This document shows positions 25,136-33,593 of a DNA stretch of 64,000 nucleotides, one piece after another; within the stretch, counting starts at the first letter, position 1; every line of letters starts with the position of its first letter. A program made the position numbers and the translations under genes. The stretch spans positions 1 to 64,000 of the forward strand of contig CAZAMP010000004.1 in NCBI GenBank assembly GCA_964486455.1, written 5' to 3'. Under the pieces are notes generated by a model. It was not told the origin of the DNA. It ran no database searches and saw nothing but the letters and a program-made list of their open reading frames with translations. The DNA is from CAZAMP01 sp964486455 (GTDB lineage: Bacteria; Eisenbacteria; RBG-16-71-46; CAZAMP01).

Positions 25136-25163
25136 GGGCGGCGCGCATCAAGGCGCGCCGCCC
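25136..25163 (-). terminator. Strong GC hairpin after the PorV gene
   Basis: Arms GGGCGGCGCGC (25136-25146) and GCGCGCCGCCC (25153-25163) form a perfect 11-bp stem with loop ATCAAG, ten bases after the PorV stop. There is no U-tract; mRNA 3' protection or Rho-linked ending is plausible. Confidence 0.6.
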
Positions 25164-25172
25164 AGAGATCCG

Positions 25173-26123
25173 CTATCTTCCTGGGTCAGCGGGCACGGTC
25201 TGCCCCGACCCAAAGGCAAAGATGATCCCGAGTCGGTGGGTATCGCCAAGGTCCTCGAACGGCTGAAAGGCGTAGTCGATTCGCATCCCGGAGGTCACGA
25301 ACCCGACGCCGTAGCTCATCGCGGTCAGCTGATCCTCAGCGCCCTCTCCCCCGAGGACGCGGCGGTAGCCGGCACGGAGCGAGAACTCCTGGACGGGGTT
25401 GACTTCGAACCCGACGCGGACGTCGTCGTAGTAGTGCGCGGGGGTGGTGTAGGACGTCGCCAGGATCAACTTCTCGTCGAACGCGGCGTATCGCGCCCCG
25501 CCACGGACGATCATGGGCAGCGGAAAGCGCTCCCCCTCGAAGTCCATGTCAGGACCCAAGTTGCTCAGCGCGAGACCTAGCGTCCAGGGTCCGAAGTCCG
25601 CGGACGATCCCAGGTCGAGGGCGTAGCCGCTGCTGGAGGTGTTGCCCACGCTCTGATGCAGGGTCTTCAGTCCGAAGCCCAGGGCGACCTGCTCGGAGAA
25701 GGTCTGACCGTATCCGAAGGCCAGTGCGGCATCGTAGACATGGAAGCTTCCGATCGCGTCACCGACCTCGTCGTACTCGGTCATTGCGTCGGAGCGAAGG
25801 AACGTGGCCGAGACGGCCGCGCCCCCCGATTCCCCGACGTTGGTTCCGTAACCGGCCCATTCCACTGAGAGAGACTGGAACCATGAGGCGTGCATCACCC
25901 CGAGGTGCTGCCCGCCAAAGCCCGCCAGACCGGCGGGATTCCAGTAGAGCGCCGACAATCCGCCCGGGGCCATGATGTCCGAGTTGGCCATTCCGGCGCT
26001 TCTGGGGTCGACGTTGATGTCCAAGAACGCGGCCGCCGTCGATCGGACTTCCTTGGCCCCACCCGCGGCGAGGGGCAGCGTCAGAAGCAGGACGGCGATG
26101 GTTGAGATACGCCCGAAATTCAC
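25173..26123 (-). CDS. PorV/PorQ family outer-membrane protein
   Basis: 316 residues with a signal peptide (STIAVLLLTLPLAAGGAK). The mature start AAAFLDINVDPRSAGMANSD and then LSALYWNPAGLAGF is the hallmark of the PorV/PorQ (UPF0164) family, barrels related to FadL that shuttle or hold cargo of the type IX secretion system. The rest consists of repeated beta strands (SATFLRSD, LALSNLGPD, VGFEVNPVQEFSLRAGYRRV). AGGAGG lies close to the GTG at 26123. It may serve the surface protein at 22574; the core T9SS genes are not in this window. Confidence 0.85.
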   Translation of the reverse strand: MNFGRISTIAVLLLTLPLAAGGAKEVRSTAAAFLDINVDPRSAGMANSDIMAPGGLSALYWNPAGLAGFGGQHLGVMHASWFQSLSVEWAGYGTNVGESGGAAVSATFLRSDAMTEYDEVGDAIGSFHVYDAALAFGYGQTFSEQVALGFGLKTLHQSVGNTSSSGYALDLGSSADFGPWTLGLALSNLGPDMDFEGERFPLPMIVRGGARYAAFDEKLILATSYTTPAHYYDDVRVGFEVNPVQEFSLRAGYRRVLGGEGAEDQLTAMSYGVGFVTSGMRIDYAFQPFEDLGDTHRLGIIFAFGSGQTVPADPGR

Positions 26124-26236
26124 GTTTCGTCCTCCTGAACGTGAGATGCAGTTCGGCCGGTGTTGCGTGCAGCCGCCGTGCCGTTCGGTCGGCTCATCTG
26201 ATATGTCTCTTTATCGGCACGGACCGCGCTTTTCTG

Positions 26237-27337
26237 TCAGACTGCACCGAGAAGTGTATCCGCAACGATTCCAAGCATTTCCTCGGTCATCTCGGGATAG
26301 ACCGGGATCGAAAGCGTCTCCCGCGACGCCTTCACCGCGTGCGGCAGATCGCCCTCCGCATAGCCTAGGTGGCTGAAGCACTCCTGTGCGTGCATGGAAA
26401 GCGGATAGTAGATCTCATTCCCGATCCCCGCTTCCTTGAGCCGCGCCACGACGGCTTCACGATTCTGGAGCCTGACAACGAACTGATTATACACGTGCTG
26501 ATAGCCGTCGGTCTCTACGGGTGCCTCGACGGCCGTGCCCGCGAACCGCTCGCGGTAGAAGGCCGCGTGCTCCCGACGTTTGGCAGCCCACGCGTCGAGA
26601 TGCGGGAGCTTCACGGCGAGTATCGCCGCCTGGATCGCGTCCAGACGACTGTTGATTCCGACCATCGCGTGAATGTACTTCGGTCGCGCGCCGTGCACAC
26701 GTAGGCGACGCAGCAGATCGTCGAGCTCATCGGAATCGGTTGTGATCATGCCACCGTCACCGTATCCACCGAGGTTCTTGGTCGGATAGAAGGAGAAGCA
26801 GCCGAAACGACCGATCGCGCCGGACTTCGTCCCGAGATACGTCGCGCCGAGCGCCTGGGCCGCGTCTTCCACGACCGGGATCCCACGCGCATCGGCTAGT
26901 CGCATGATCTCGCCCATGTCCGCGCATTGACCGAAGAGATGGACCGGCATGATCGCCTTGGTCTTCGGACTGATCGCGGCCTCGAGACCCGCCGGATCCA
27001 TGTTGTACGTCGCCGGATCGATGTCCGTGAAGACCGGCGTCGCGCCCAAGCGGTGAACGACGCCCGCCGAAGCAAAAAAGGTGTAGGTCGGAAGCACGAC
27101 CTCGTCGCCGGGCCCGACGTCGAGAGCCATGAGCGCGAGTAGCAGCGCGTCCGTGCCGGAGGCCACTCCGATCGCATGCTTCGCGCCGCAATACTCCGCG
27201 ACCTGCTCCTCGAACGCCTTCACGCGAGGACCGAGCACATAGCCGCCACTGGCGAGTGTCTCGTCGATTGCCTTTAGTAGCTCCTCGCGCAGGTCTCGGT
27301 ACTGGCCCTTCAGGTCCAGCAAAGGTACACCCGCCAT
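26237..27337 (-). CDS. wbpE: WbpE-like PLP-dependent sugar aminotransferase (DegT/DnrJ/EryC1/StrS)
   Basis: 366 residues. The fold type I aminotransferase motifs are complete: GVASGTDALLLAL (~57), VEDAAQALGA (~157) and the PLP lysine in SFYPTKNLGGYGDGG (~185). It would transfer an amino group to the 3-keto sugar made by the neighbouring WbpB-like oxidoreductase, giving UDP-GlcNAc(3NH2)A. The adjacent WbpD-like acetyltransferase, WbpB and WbpA genes strongly favour this over other members of the family. The ATG at 27337 has AGGGG six bases upstream, better than the GTG one codon before. Confidence 0.82.
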   Translation of the reverse strand: MAGVPLLDLKGQYRDLREELLKAIDETLASGGYVLGPRVKAFEEQVAEYCGAKHAIGVASGTDALLLALMALDVGPGDEVVLPTYTFFASAGVVHRLGATPVFTDIDPATYNMDPAGLEAAISPKTKAIMPVHLFGQCADMGEIMRLADARGIPVVEDAAQALGATYLGTKSGAIGRFGCFSFYPTKNLGGYGDGGMITTDSDELDDLLRRLRVHGARPKYIHAMVGINSRLDAIQAAILAVKLPHLDAWAAKRREHAAFYRERFAGTAVEAPVETDGYQHVYNQFVVRLQNREAVVARLKEAGIGNEIYYPLSMHAQECFSHLGYAEGDLPHAVKASRETLSIPVYPEMTEEMLGIVADTLLGAV

Positions 27338-27371
27338 CACACACCCCTCTCCATTGAACTATCGCCGCCCC

Positions 27372-28142
27372 TCAGTCCGCGTCCACATCCGGCCAGCCTT
27401 GCCGCTCGAGCCACTGTTCCTCGGGCACCTCGCGGACTTTCGTCGCCGGCGAGCCCATCACGATCACGCGCTCGGGAACATCACGGGTAACGACACTTCC
27501 CGCCGCCACCAACGCATCCGCCCCTATGGTGATCCCCGGCAACACCACGCTGCCGGCCCCCACGCGTCCTCCACGCCTCACGGTTATCCCCTTGAAGTGC
27601 TTGAAGCGTTCCTCGGTGCGCCCGACGAAATTATCGTTCGTCGTAACGACCCCCGGCGCGATGAACACGCGATCCTCCAGCACGGAGTACGCTGTGATGT
27701 AGGCCTCGCTCTCGAGCTTGCAGTAGCGACCGATGGTGCACTTGTTCTCGATGAGAACGCCCCGGCCGACGATGGTCCGCTCCCCGACTTCGACCTCTTC
27801 GCGGATCGCGGCCTGGTCCGCCACGAGAACTCGCTCGCCCAGCGTGGCGCCCGCGTAGATGGCCACGAACGCGCCGATCATGCAGCCGTCTCCGATCGAG
27901 GTCCCCGGGTAGTCGTCCGAATCCTGAAAGATACTGATCGCGGCCCGCATCGGTTGCTTGCCGATCACCGTCTGGTCGTCAATGCGAACATCGCTGCCAA
28001 TGACGGCCCCGGCCCGCAGCACGACGTTGTGGCCGATCAGACACCCGGCACCCACCCGACATCCCGCTTCGACGACGACTCCACGACCGATCTTGCAGCT
28101 CTCGTCGATCACAGCCGTCGGATCAATCCACGACTCACCCAC
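27372..28142 (-). CDS. wbpD: WbpD-like left-handed beta-helix N-acyltransferase
   Basis: 256 residues made almost entirely of hexapeptide repeats ([LIV]-G-x-x-x-x), a trimeric left-handed beta-helix as in WbpD and LpxA. It is longer than WbpD (about 190 residues), with an N-terminal run of extra coils, GTSIGDGCMIGAFVAIYAGA (~90) and a C-terminal VIMGSPATKVREVPE cap typical of sugar acetyltransferases. Expected reaction: acetylation of the 3-amino group from acetyl-CoA. It overlaps the WbpB-like gene by 8 bases. Confidence 0.8.
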   Translation of the reverse strand: MGESWIDPTAVIDESCKIGRGVVVEAGCRVGAGCLIGHNVVLRAGAVIGSDVRIDDQTVIGKQPMRAAISIFQDSDDYPGTSIGDGCMIGAFVAIYAGATLGERVLVADQAAIREEVEVGERTIVGRGVLIENKCTIGRYCKLESEAYITAYSVLEDRVFIAPGVVTTNDNFVGRTEERFKHFKGITVRRGGRVGAGSVVLPGITIGADALVAAGSVVTRDVPERVIVMGSPATKVREVPEEQWLERQGWPDVDAD

Positions 28143-29163
28143 CGCGTGACTCCAGCTCGACAGGTTCCCCTCGGCGATCGAGTGACGCCTGCGCGGCGTT
28201 CAGCACGCGCACAACGCTCAGCCCGTCCTCACCGGGTGTCTTTGGAGCCTCACGTGTCTCTACACAGTGCAGAAAGTGTTCGCATTCGAGCCGCAGCGGC
28301 TCGGTCATCTGAACGCGCGGAATATGGATGTCGCCGAACCGCAAGGTCAGCGTCTCACCGTACGAAACGAAGTCGCCACCTTCGACGCCCTTGTCATATA
28401 TGCGGATCTTCTCCACCGGTTCCATGTCATCGAACACGGCCATCTTCCGGCTGCCGACGATCGTGAAGCGGCGTATCTTGTGGGGATCCAGCCATGACAC
28501 GTGCAGATTGCCCATCCGATTGCCGGAATACATCAGGTTCGCGAAAACCACGTCCTCGATCTCCGGCTGAAGGCAGCGCTGGCCGCGCGCCGATACGCTG
28601 ACCGGGCCGTCACCGAGGAGGTAGTTGATCACGGAAATGTCGTGCGGAGCGAGACTCCACAGCGCGTTCTCGTCCTGTCGAACCTTACCCAGGTTCACCC
28701 GCTGCGAGTACACGTAACGGATATCACCGAGATCACCCGAGTGAATCGCACTGCGCAACCACTCCACGGCGGGGTGAAAAAGAAGAAGGTGTCCTACCAT
28801 TAGGACCCGGCCGCCTTCGCGCGCCAACCGAACCACCCGTTCCGCGTCGTCCGTCGTGAGCGCGAGCGGCTTCTCCACCATGACGTCACGCCCGCTGGTG
28901 ATGGCGACCTCGGCGACCGCCGCGTGAGCGGAGGCGGTCGTCGCAACGATGACGGCCTCGACATCATCCCGTGCGAGCACATCCTCGAGTCGCGTGCTGC
29001 AGGCGACCTCGGGCATGGCGGAGGAGACGCGCCGGAGTACCTCCGGCGATTCGTCACAAACGGCGATTAGATGGGAGTTCGGGATCTGATGAAAGTTCCG
29101 GACGTGGTTCGCGCCCCAGGCGCCGGCACCGACGACCGCAACCCCGATCCGCTTTTGAGTCAA
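28135..29163 (-). CDS. wbpB: WbpB-like UDP-sugar 3-oxidoreductase (Gfo/Idh/MocA)
   Basis: 342 residues from the TTG at 29163, with AAGGAAGG just upstream; a longer frame to 29310 overlaps the neighbouring gene and is rejected. The NAD site VAVVGAGAWGANHVRNF is at residue ~6, the lysine motif VEKPLAL at ~94, and the substrate domain contains WSLAPHDISVINYLL. WbpB oxidises C3 of UDP-GlcNAcA and recycles NAD with 2-oxoglutarate, coupled to WbpE. The gene order WbpA / SDR / WbpB / WbpD / WbpE supports the assignment. Confidence 0.82.
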   Translation of the reverse strand: MTQKRIGVAVVGAGAWGANHVRNFHQIPNSHLIAVCDESPEVLRRVSSAMPEVACSTRLEDVLARDDVEAVIVATTASAHAAVAEVAITSGRDVMVEKPLALTTDDAERVVRLAREGGRVLMVGHLLLFHPAVEWLRSAIHSGDLGDIRYVYSQRVNLGKVRQDENALWSLAPHDISVINYLLGDGPVSVSARGQRCLQPEIEDVVFANLMYSGNRMGNLHVSWLDPHKIRRFTIVGSRKMAVFDDMEPVEKIRIYDKGVEGGDFVSYGETLTLRFGDIHIPRVQMTEPLRLECEHFLHCVETREAPKTPGEDGLSVVRVLNAAQASLDRRGEPVELESRGG

Positions 29164-29164
29164 A

Positions 29165-30112
29165 TCAGCCTTCCTTGAAGAACTCCAGGGTCCGCTCGAG
29201 TCCATCCTTGAACCCGATCGATGGGTTGAAGCCGAGAACGTCCTTGGCGAGCGTGATGTCGGCCAGCGAGTGGCGGACATCCCCCTGCCGAGGATCCTCG
29301 TGCACGGCATCGACCCCGGATCCTACTAGATCCGCCAGGATCTCCAAAAGCTGATTGAGAGTAAAGCGTTCGCCACAGGCGATGTTGAAGACCTTCCCGG
29401 GGGCATCCGAGGCCTTGCAGGCCAGCAGATTGGCGTTTACGACGTTGTCGATGAACGTGAAATCCCGGGACTGCTCGCCGTCTCCGTGGATGGTCGGCGG
29501 GCGGTTTTCGAGCAGCGCGCTGATGAACTTGGGGATCACGGCCGAGTAGTGGGAGGTCGGATCCTGCCGCTTGCCGAACACGTTGAAATAGCGTAGGGCG
29601 ACCGTCTCCAGACCGTAGATCTCATGGAACACACGGCAGTATTGCTCCCCCACGAGCTTGGTGATCGCGTAGGGGGAGAGCGGCTTCGTCGGCATGGTCT
29701 CGACCTTCGGCAGCGTCGGGCTGTCGCCATACGCCGAGGACGACGCCGCGTACACGAAGCGTTTGACGCCCGCGTCTCGCGCCGCCACGAGAAGGTTCAA
29801 GATGCCGCAGATGTTGACGTCGTTGCTGGCGATGGGGTCATCGACGGATCGCTGGACCGACGGGATCGCCGCCTCGTGCAGCACATAGTCCACGCCCTGC
29901 ATCGCCGCCTCGGTGACCTCGCTGCTCCGAATGTCGCCGGTGAAGAGTTCGAACCGTTCCGCGCCCGACTCTCCGACCGCCGCGTCGATGTTCTCGCGCT
30001 TACCCGTGAAGAAGTTGTCCAGCCCACGGACCATGTGCCCGTCCGCGAGGAGTCGCTCAACGAGATTGGAGCCGATGAAGCCGGCCGCGCCGGTCACGAG
30101 GTATGTGGACAC
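29165..30112 (-). CDS. UDP-sugar 4-epimerase of the WbpP/Gne type
   Basis: 315 residues of an extended SDR: TGAAGFIGSNLVERL at residue ~7, ASSSAYGDSPTLPK around the catalytic Ser (~123), SPYAITK with Tyr and Lys (~145), RYFNVFGKRQDP (~174) and GDGEQSRDFTFIDNVV (~210). The SSSAYG and PYAITK wording matches UDP-GlcNAc 4-epimerases of O-antigen clusters rather than dehydratases. It would supply UDP-GalNAc or its acid. The start GTG at 30112 has AGGAGA upstream; its stop lies two bases before the next start. Confidence 0.85.
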   Translation of the reverse strand: MSTYLVTGAAGFIGSNLVERLLADGHMVRGLDNFFTGKRENIDAAVGESGAERFELFTGDIRSSEVTEAAMQGVDYVLHEAAIPSVQRSVDDPIASNDVNICGILNLLVAARDAGVKRFVYAASSSAYGDSPTLPKVETMPTKPLSPYAITKLVGEQYCRVFHEIYGLETVALRYFNVFGKRQDPTSHYSAVIPKFISALLENRPPTIHGDGEQSRDFTFIDNVVNANLLACKASDAPGKVFNIACGERFTLNQLLEILADLVGSGVDAVHEDPRQGDVRHSLADITLAKDVLGFNPSIGFKDGLERTLEFFKEG

Positions 30113-30170
30113 TGGGTCTCCTTGATCTGACGGTTCTCCGGGGAACCGGCGCGGCTTGCCGTGGACGCCG

Positions 30171-31508
30171 CTACAGCTTGATAACTTTCGGTTCGTGATG
30201 TCCCTTCAGAACGTTTCGCGTGTCCACGAGGAGCTTGGAGCGGTCGACAACCAGATCATAGTCTACAGTGGTGTGATCCGTTGCGATCAAAACGCAATCG
30301 TAACCGGCCAGCATCTCGCCCGTCAGCTCACGGTTCGTGAGGGTACGATCCCCTACATTGAGCGTCGGACAGAACGGATCGCTGTACTCGATTTCCGCTC
30401 CCCGATTCTGAAGCTCCTGGATGACGTCCAGCGCGGGAGATTCACGGATGTCGTCGATGTCGCGCTTGTAGGCCACGCCGAGGATCAGGATCTTCGATCC
30501 TTTCACGGCCTTCGCGTGTCCGTTGAGACCGCGCACGACCAGATCGACCACGTGATCAGGCATCATGCTGTTGATCTGGCCGGCAAGCTCGATGAAACGC
30601 GGCTCGAAACCGGACTGCTTCGCTTTCCAGGAGAGATAGAACGGATCGATCGGGATGCAGTGTCCGCCGAGCCCCGGACCCGGATAGAACGGCATGAAGC
30701 CGAACGGCTTCGACGCGGCCGCGTCGATGACTTCCCACACGTCGATGTTCATCTTGTCGCACATCATCGCGAGCTCGTTGACGAGCCCGATGTTCACGCT
30801 GCGAAACGTGTTCTCGAGAAGCTTGACCATCTCGGCCACCACGGTCGATTGCACGGGCACGACCGTTTCCAGCGCACGCTGATAAAGCAGGACCGCCATC
30901 TCCGTGCACTGGGGCGTCACACCGCCCACGACCTTCGGAATGTTGCGTGTCGAGAACTGCGGGTTCCCGGGATCGACACGCTCCGGCGAGAACGCCAGGA
31001 AGAAGTCCTTCCCGACCTTCAGCCCGGTCGATTCCAGCTTGGGAAGAATCAGCTCTTCGGTCGTACCCGGATACGTCGTGCTCTCCAGAATGATGAGCTG
31101 TCCGGGATGCAGGTGCGCCGAGATCTTCTCAACCGCATCCACGATGAACGAGACATCCGGGTCACGGGTCTTGCGCAGCGGAGTCGGCACGCAGATGTTG
31201 ACCGAGTCCATTTCGTCGAGAATCTTCTCGTCGATGGTGGCTCCGATCTTGCCGACCTCAACCAGCCCCTTGAGTTCCCACGAGGGCACGTCTCCAACGT
31301 AGCTGCTCCCGCGAAGAACTTCGTCCACGCGGTCCGCCGATATGTCGACGCCCGTCACACTGAAGCCCGCCTTGGCGAACTCCACCATGAGCGGAAGGCC
31401 GACATATCCCATCCCGATGACACCGAGATGGGCTTCCTTGCTCAGAATCTTCTCTCGCAGGTCCAAAGGGAGACTCCTTTCCTGCGTGTCAGCTTGATCA
31501 ATGCGCAT
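30171..31508 (-). CDS. wbpA: UDP-N-acetyl-D-glucosamine 6-dehydrogenase
   Basis: 445 residues. It has an N-terminal NAD domain (LGVIGMGYVGLPLMVEF), a central helix domain and the C-terminal UDP-binding domain. The catalytic Cys sits in GPGLGGHCIPIDPFYLSWKA, and ESTTYPGTTEEL and SPERVDPGNP are as in the WbpA/WecC group. It oxidises UDP-GlcNAc to UDP-GlcNAcA in two NAD-dependent steps. The ATG at 31508 is eight bases behind GAGG and is preferred over the GTG at 31517. It heads the Wbp-like run behind its own promoter. Confidence 0.92.
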   Translation of the reverse strand: MRIDQADTQERSLPLDLREKILSKEAHLGVIGMGYVGLPLMVEFAKAGFSVTGVDISADRVDEVLRGSSYVGDVPSWELKGLVEVGKIGATIDEKILDEMDSVNICVPTPLRKTRDPDVSFIVDAVEKISAHLHPGQLIILESTTYPGTTEELILPKLESTGLKVGKDFFLAFSPERVDPGNPQFSTRNIPKVVGGVTPQCTEMAVLLYQRALETVVPVQSTVVAEMVKLLENTFRSVNIGLVNELAMMCDKMNIDVWEVIDAAASKPFGFMPFYPGPGLGGHCIPIDPFYLSWKAKQSGFEPRFIELAGQINSMMPDHVVDLVVRGLNGHAKAVKGSKILILGVAYKRDIDDIRESPALDVIQELQNRGAEIEYSDPFCPTLNVGDRTLTNRELTGEMLAGYDCVLIATDHTTVDYDLVVDRSKLLVDTRNVLKGHHEPKVIKL

Positions 31509-31567
31509 TCTGTCCACCTCATTTGTACATCGGCCAAAAGACTCTGGATGTTGAAGTTGAAGGCTGC

Positions 31568-31596
31568 ATGTTATGAAAGCAGCGTGGCCGCGTCAA
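31568..31596 (-). promoter_or_regulatory. Sigma-70-type promoter of the wbp cluster
   Basis: On the minus strand TTGACG (31596-31591) and TAACAT (31573-31568) are separated by 17 bases. Transcription would start near 31561, giving a leader of about 50 bases to the wbpA start. The -35 element overlaps the stop of the upstream gene. Confidence 0.6.
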
Positions 31597-33380
31597 CGTG
31601 GGCGGCCACCTCCTCTACCGTCTCCTCCCTCGGCGGGAAGCTCCCCGTAACTTCGAAGTCGAATGGGGGGAAAGTGCTCGCGAATGGTCGGCGAGAGCAT
31701 CCCCCATGCAACGTCCCCTGCGATCTCCATGGAGGGCCTCACGCCCGCGAGATAAAGCAGCGTCAATGTCAAATCGGCGATCTCGAGCGGATCCTCCAGT
31801 GTTACTCCCGGCGCGATCTTCTCGCCGAAGAGCAGAATTGTGGCGGCGGACGCGAACTCGCCCGCCGGAGCCAGCAAGACGGCCAGCGTCGAGCCACTCG
31901 GAAGGCTCGCCCGTATTTTCCCGAGCTCCCGATCCAGGTAGTCGAGGTACGCGTAGACCGCCCGGTCCATGGCCGGTTCCGGTCCCTGCTCGAGGCCCAA
32001 TTCCGCGGTGAGCGAACGGGGGTAGTCCAGATACAGCATCGCCAGGCGCCCCGGTGAACGCATCATAACGTCCTTAAAGACATTGAGATAGAAACGATCC
32101 CTTAGAAACACCTGGAGGGAAACCTTGGCATCCAGGCTGCTCTCTATCACTTCGTCCTCGAGTGGCGTGACCTGTCCCCCCGCCCGCCAATCCCGCCACG
32201 GGGCCCGCGCGTAGCTCGTTAGGCCGTAGAAAAGCTCAGAAGGCGACGTCGTGCCCTCCCGCCATCCCACGGCCACCTTGCCCTTAAGATGGTCTCTGAA
32301 GACCTCGTATGCACCGTAGCGGACGAATCTGCACCGGCCCGCGTCCGGCGCCTCGGCGCCGGGCCACCCCAGGAGATCGACGGCTTCATCCAGGCGCGCC
32401 ACCAGGTCCGCAATGCCCGGGGGTCGCCGGAATTGCGCATCCAATGCCGTCGAGCGGACACCTCTTCGGAGCGGAAAGGCAAACTCGATGAACGGGGCAA
32501 TGCCGGCGCGGAGTGATCCCTCGGCCCCCGTTTCCTGGCGCTCACGAAGCTCTTGCTCATCCTCGATCCCCGTCGTCAGATGCATCCACGCCGCGTCGCC
32601 TCGCTCCGCCGGCCATGGCAGTCCCGCCACCGCCCCGTTTCGCCAGAGCTCTTTGATGGTCGTCTTCTGTTTGAGGGCGAGCCAGTATCGGAGCTGGCGC
32701 TGTTGAACGCCGTCGATTGCGACTAGAATCACGTGCCGCGCGGGTGTCGCGGAAAGTGCCAGCGCATCGCCGGAAGGCGCGGCGCCTCCCCCGCCGCCGA
32801 ACGCGACGAGCGCAGCCGTCAGAGAGAGGGCGAGCGCAACGGCATACGCGGCGATAACCCCCAGCTGGCCGCTTCGCATCGTCCCTCGCCGCCGCCTGTC
32901 GACGGCCCTCGCAAGGGCGGCACGGAGTAGCGAGAGGATCAAACGACCGGAGATGGTCCCCAGCACCAGGGTTTCCGTCAGCCAGAGGAGTTCGCTCAGC
33001 TTGCGGCCGGATGCGTCCGGGCGGACGGCCGAGAATAGCCACAGCAAACCGTAGGCGACAACGACCACCGCGCTCACGAGACCGAGGATGTTGACGGCGC
33101 GATCCCGCCCCACGCCTCGACCCGTGGAGTTCGCCCAGGGCGTGGCGGCCATGATCAGAGAGACAAGCGCATGGGCGGCGGTCGGCATGACCAGCGTCAC
33201 GACGAGGGCAGCCAGCGCGCCAAGAGGCCCGCCCGGGATCTCGGGCGGAGCCGCGCGCAGAAACGCCACCGCGAGGAGCGCCGTGAGGACGAGAATCGGC
33301 GTCGTGAAGATCCCGCCTAGCGCTCCCAGCCAGAGCACGTCGATGGCTCGTTGCATCCGATCAGACCCTTGGGCATTCAT
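31593..33380 (-). CDS. Membrane protein with a degenerate alkaline-phosphatase-superfamily domain
   Basis: 595 residues from the ATG at 33380 (AGGGA upstream); 36 more residues are open in frame but look non-coding. Five or six membrane segments fill the first ~200 residues. The periplasmic part starts with HVILVAIDGVQQRQL, the usual first metal-binding strand of the phosphodiesterase/phosphatase superfamily. Later motifs are eroded: the place of the nucleophile Thr reads RGDAAWMHLTTG, the second Asp/His motif reads LYLDYPRSL, and SDHG is replaced by APAG. It is probably inactive or uses another chemistry. No overlap with neighbours. Confidence 0.6.
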   Translation of the reverse strand: MNAQGSDRMQRAIDVLWLGALGGIFTTPILVLTALLAVAFLRAAPPEIPGGPLGALAALVVTLVMPTAAHALVSLIMAATPWANSTGRGVGRDRAVNILGLVSAVVVVAYGLLWLFSAVRPDASGRKLSELLWLTETLVLGTISGRLILSLLRAALARAVDRRRRGTMRSGQLGVIAAYAVALALSLTAALVAFGGGGGAAPSGDALALSATPARHVILVAIDGVQQRQLRYWLALKQKTTIKELWRNGAVAGLPWPAERGDAAWMHLTTGIEDEQELRERQETGAEGSLRAGIAPFIEFAFPLRRGVRSTALDAQFRRPPGIADLVARLDEAVDLLGWPGAEAPDAGRCRFVRYGAYEVFRDHLKGKVAVGWREGTTSPSELFYGLTSYARAPWRDWRAGGQVTPLEDEVIESSLDAKVSLQVFLRDRFYLNVFKDVMMRSPGRLAMLYLDYPRSLTAELGLEQGPEPAMDRAVYAYLDYLDRELGKIRASLPSGSTLAVLLAPAGEFASAATILLFGEKIAPGVTLEDPLEIADLTLTLLYLAGVRPSMEIAGDVAWGMLSPTIREHFPPIRLRSYGELPAEGGDGRGGGRPR

Positions 33381-33520
33381 CAGACTGTCCCTGGTGACAC
33401 TTTTGTGGCGGCGCGAGACCGGCTCCAGGCCGATCCTTCTGTCTGAATCACGACGACCGAGCCTAGGCAAAGCCCGAGCGTCATGCAAGTGTGTGCCGGA
33501 GACGACTATCTCGAAACCTG

Positions 33521-33529
33521 TGCTATATT
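33521..33529 (+). promoter_or_regulatory. Extended -10 promoter candidate for ctpA
   Basis: TGC-TATATT (33521-33529) matches an extended -10 element 65 bases before the protease start. No good -35 is present, as is usual for this promoter class. Confidence 0.4.
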
Positions 33530-33593
33530 TCCGCGGTATTACTCATGCACGGCACGTCGCACACATGACCCATTCATGATGAGGATATGATTA

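Noticed and set aside
28135..31508. Sialic- or legionaminic-acid pathway as explanation of the wbp region
   Set aside because: No NeuB, NeuC or NeuA homologue is visible; the four enzymes fit the WbpA-B-D-E pathway.
30156..32057. Plus-strand frame of 633 codons
   Set aside because: Opposite wbpA and part of the phosphatase-like gene; no recognisable motif, His/Arg-rich shadow composition.
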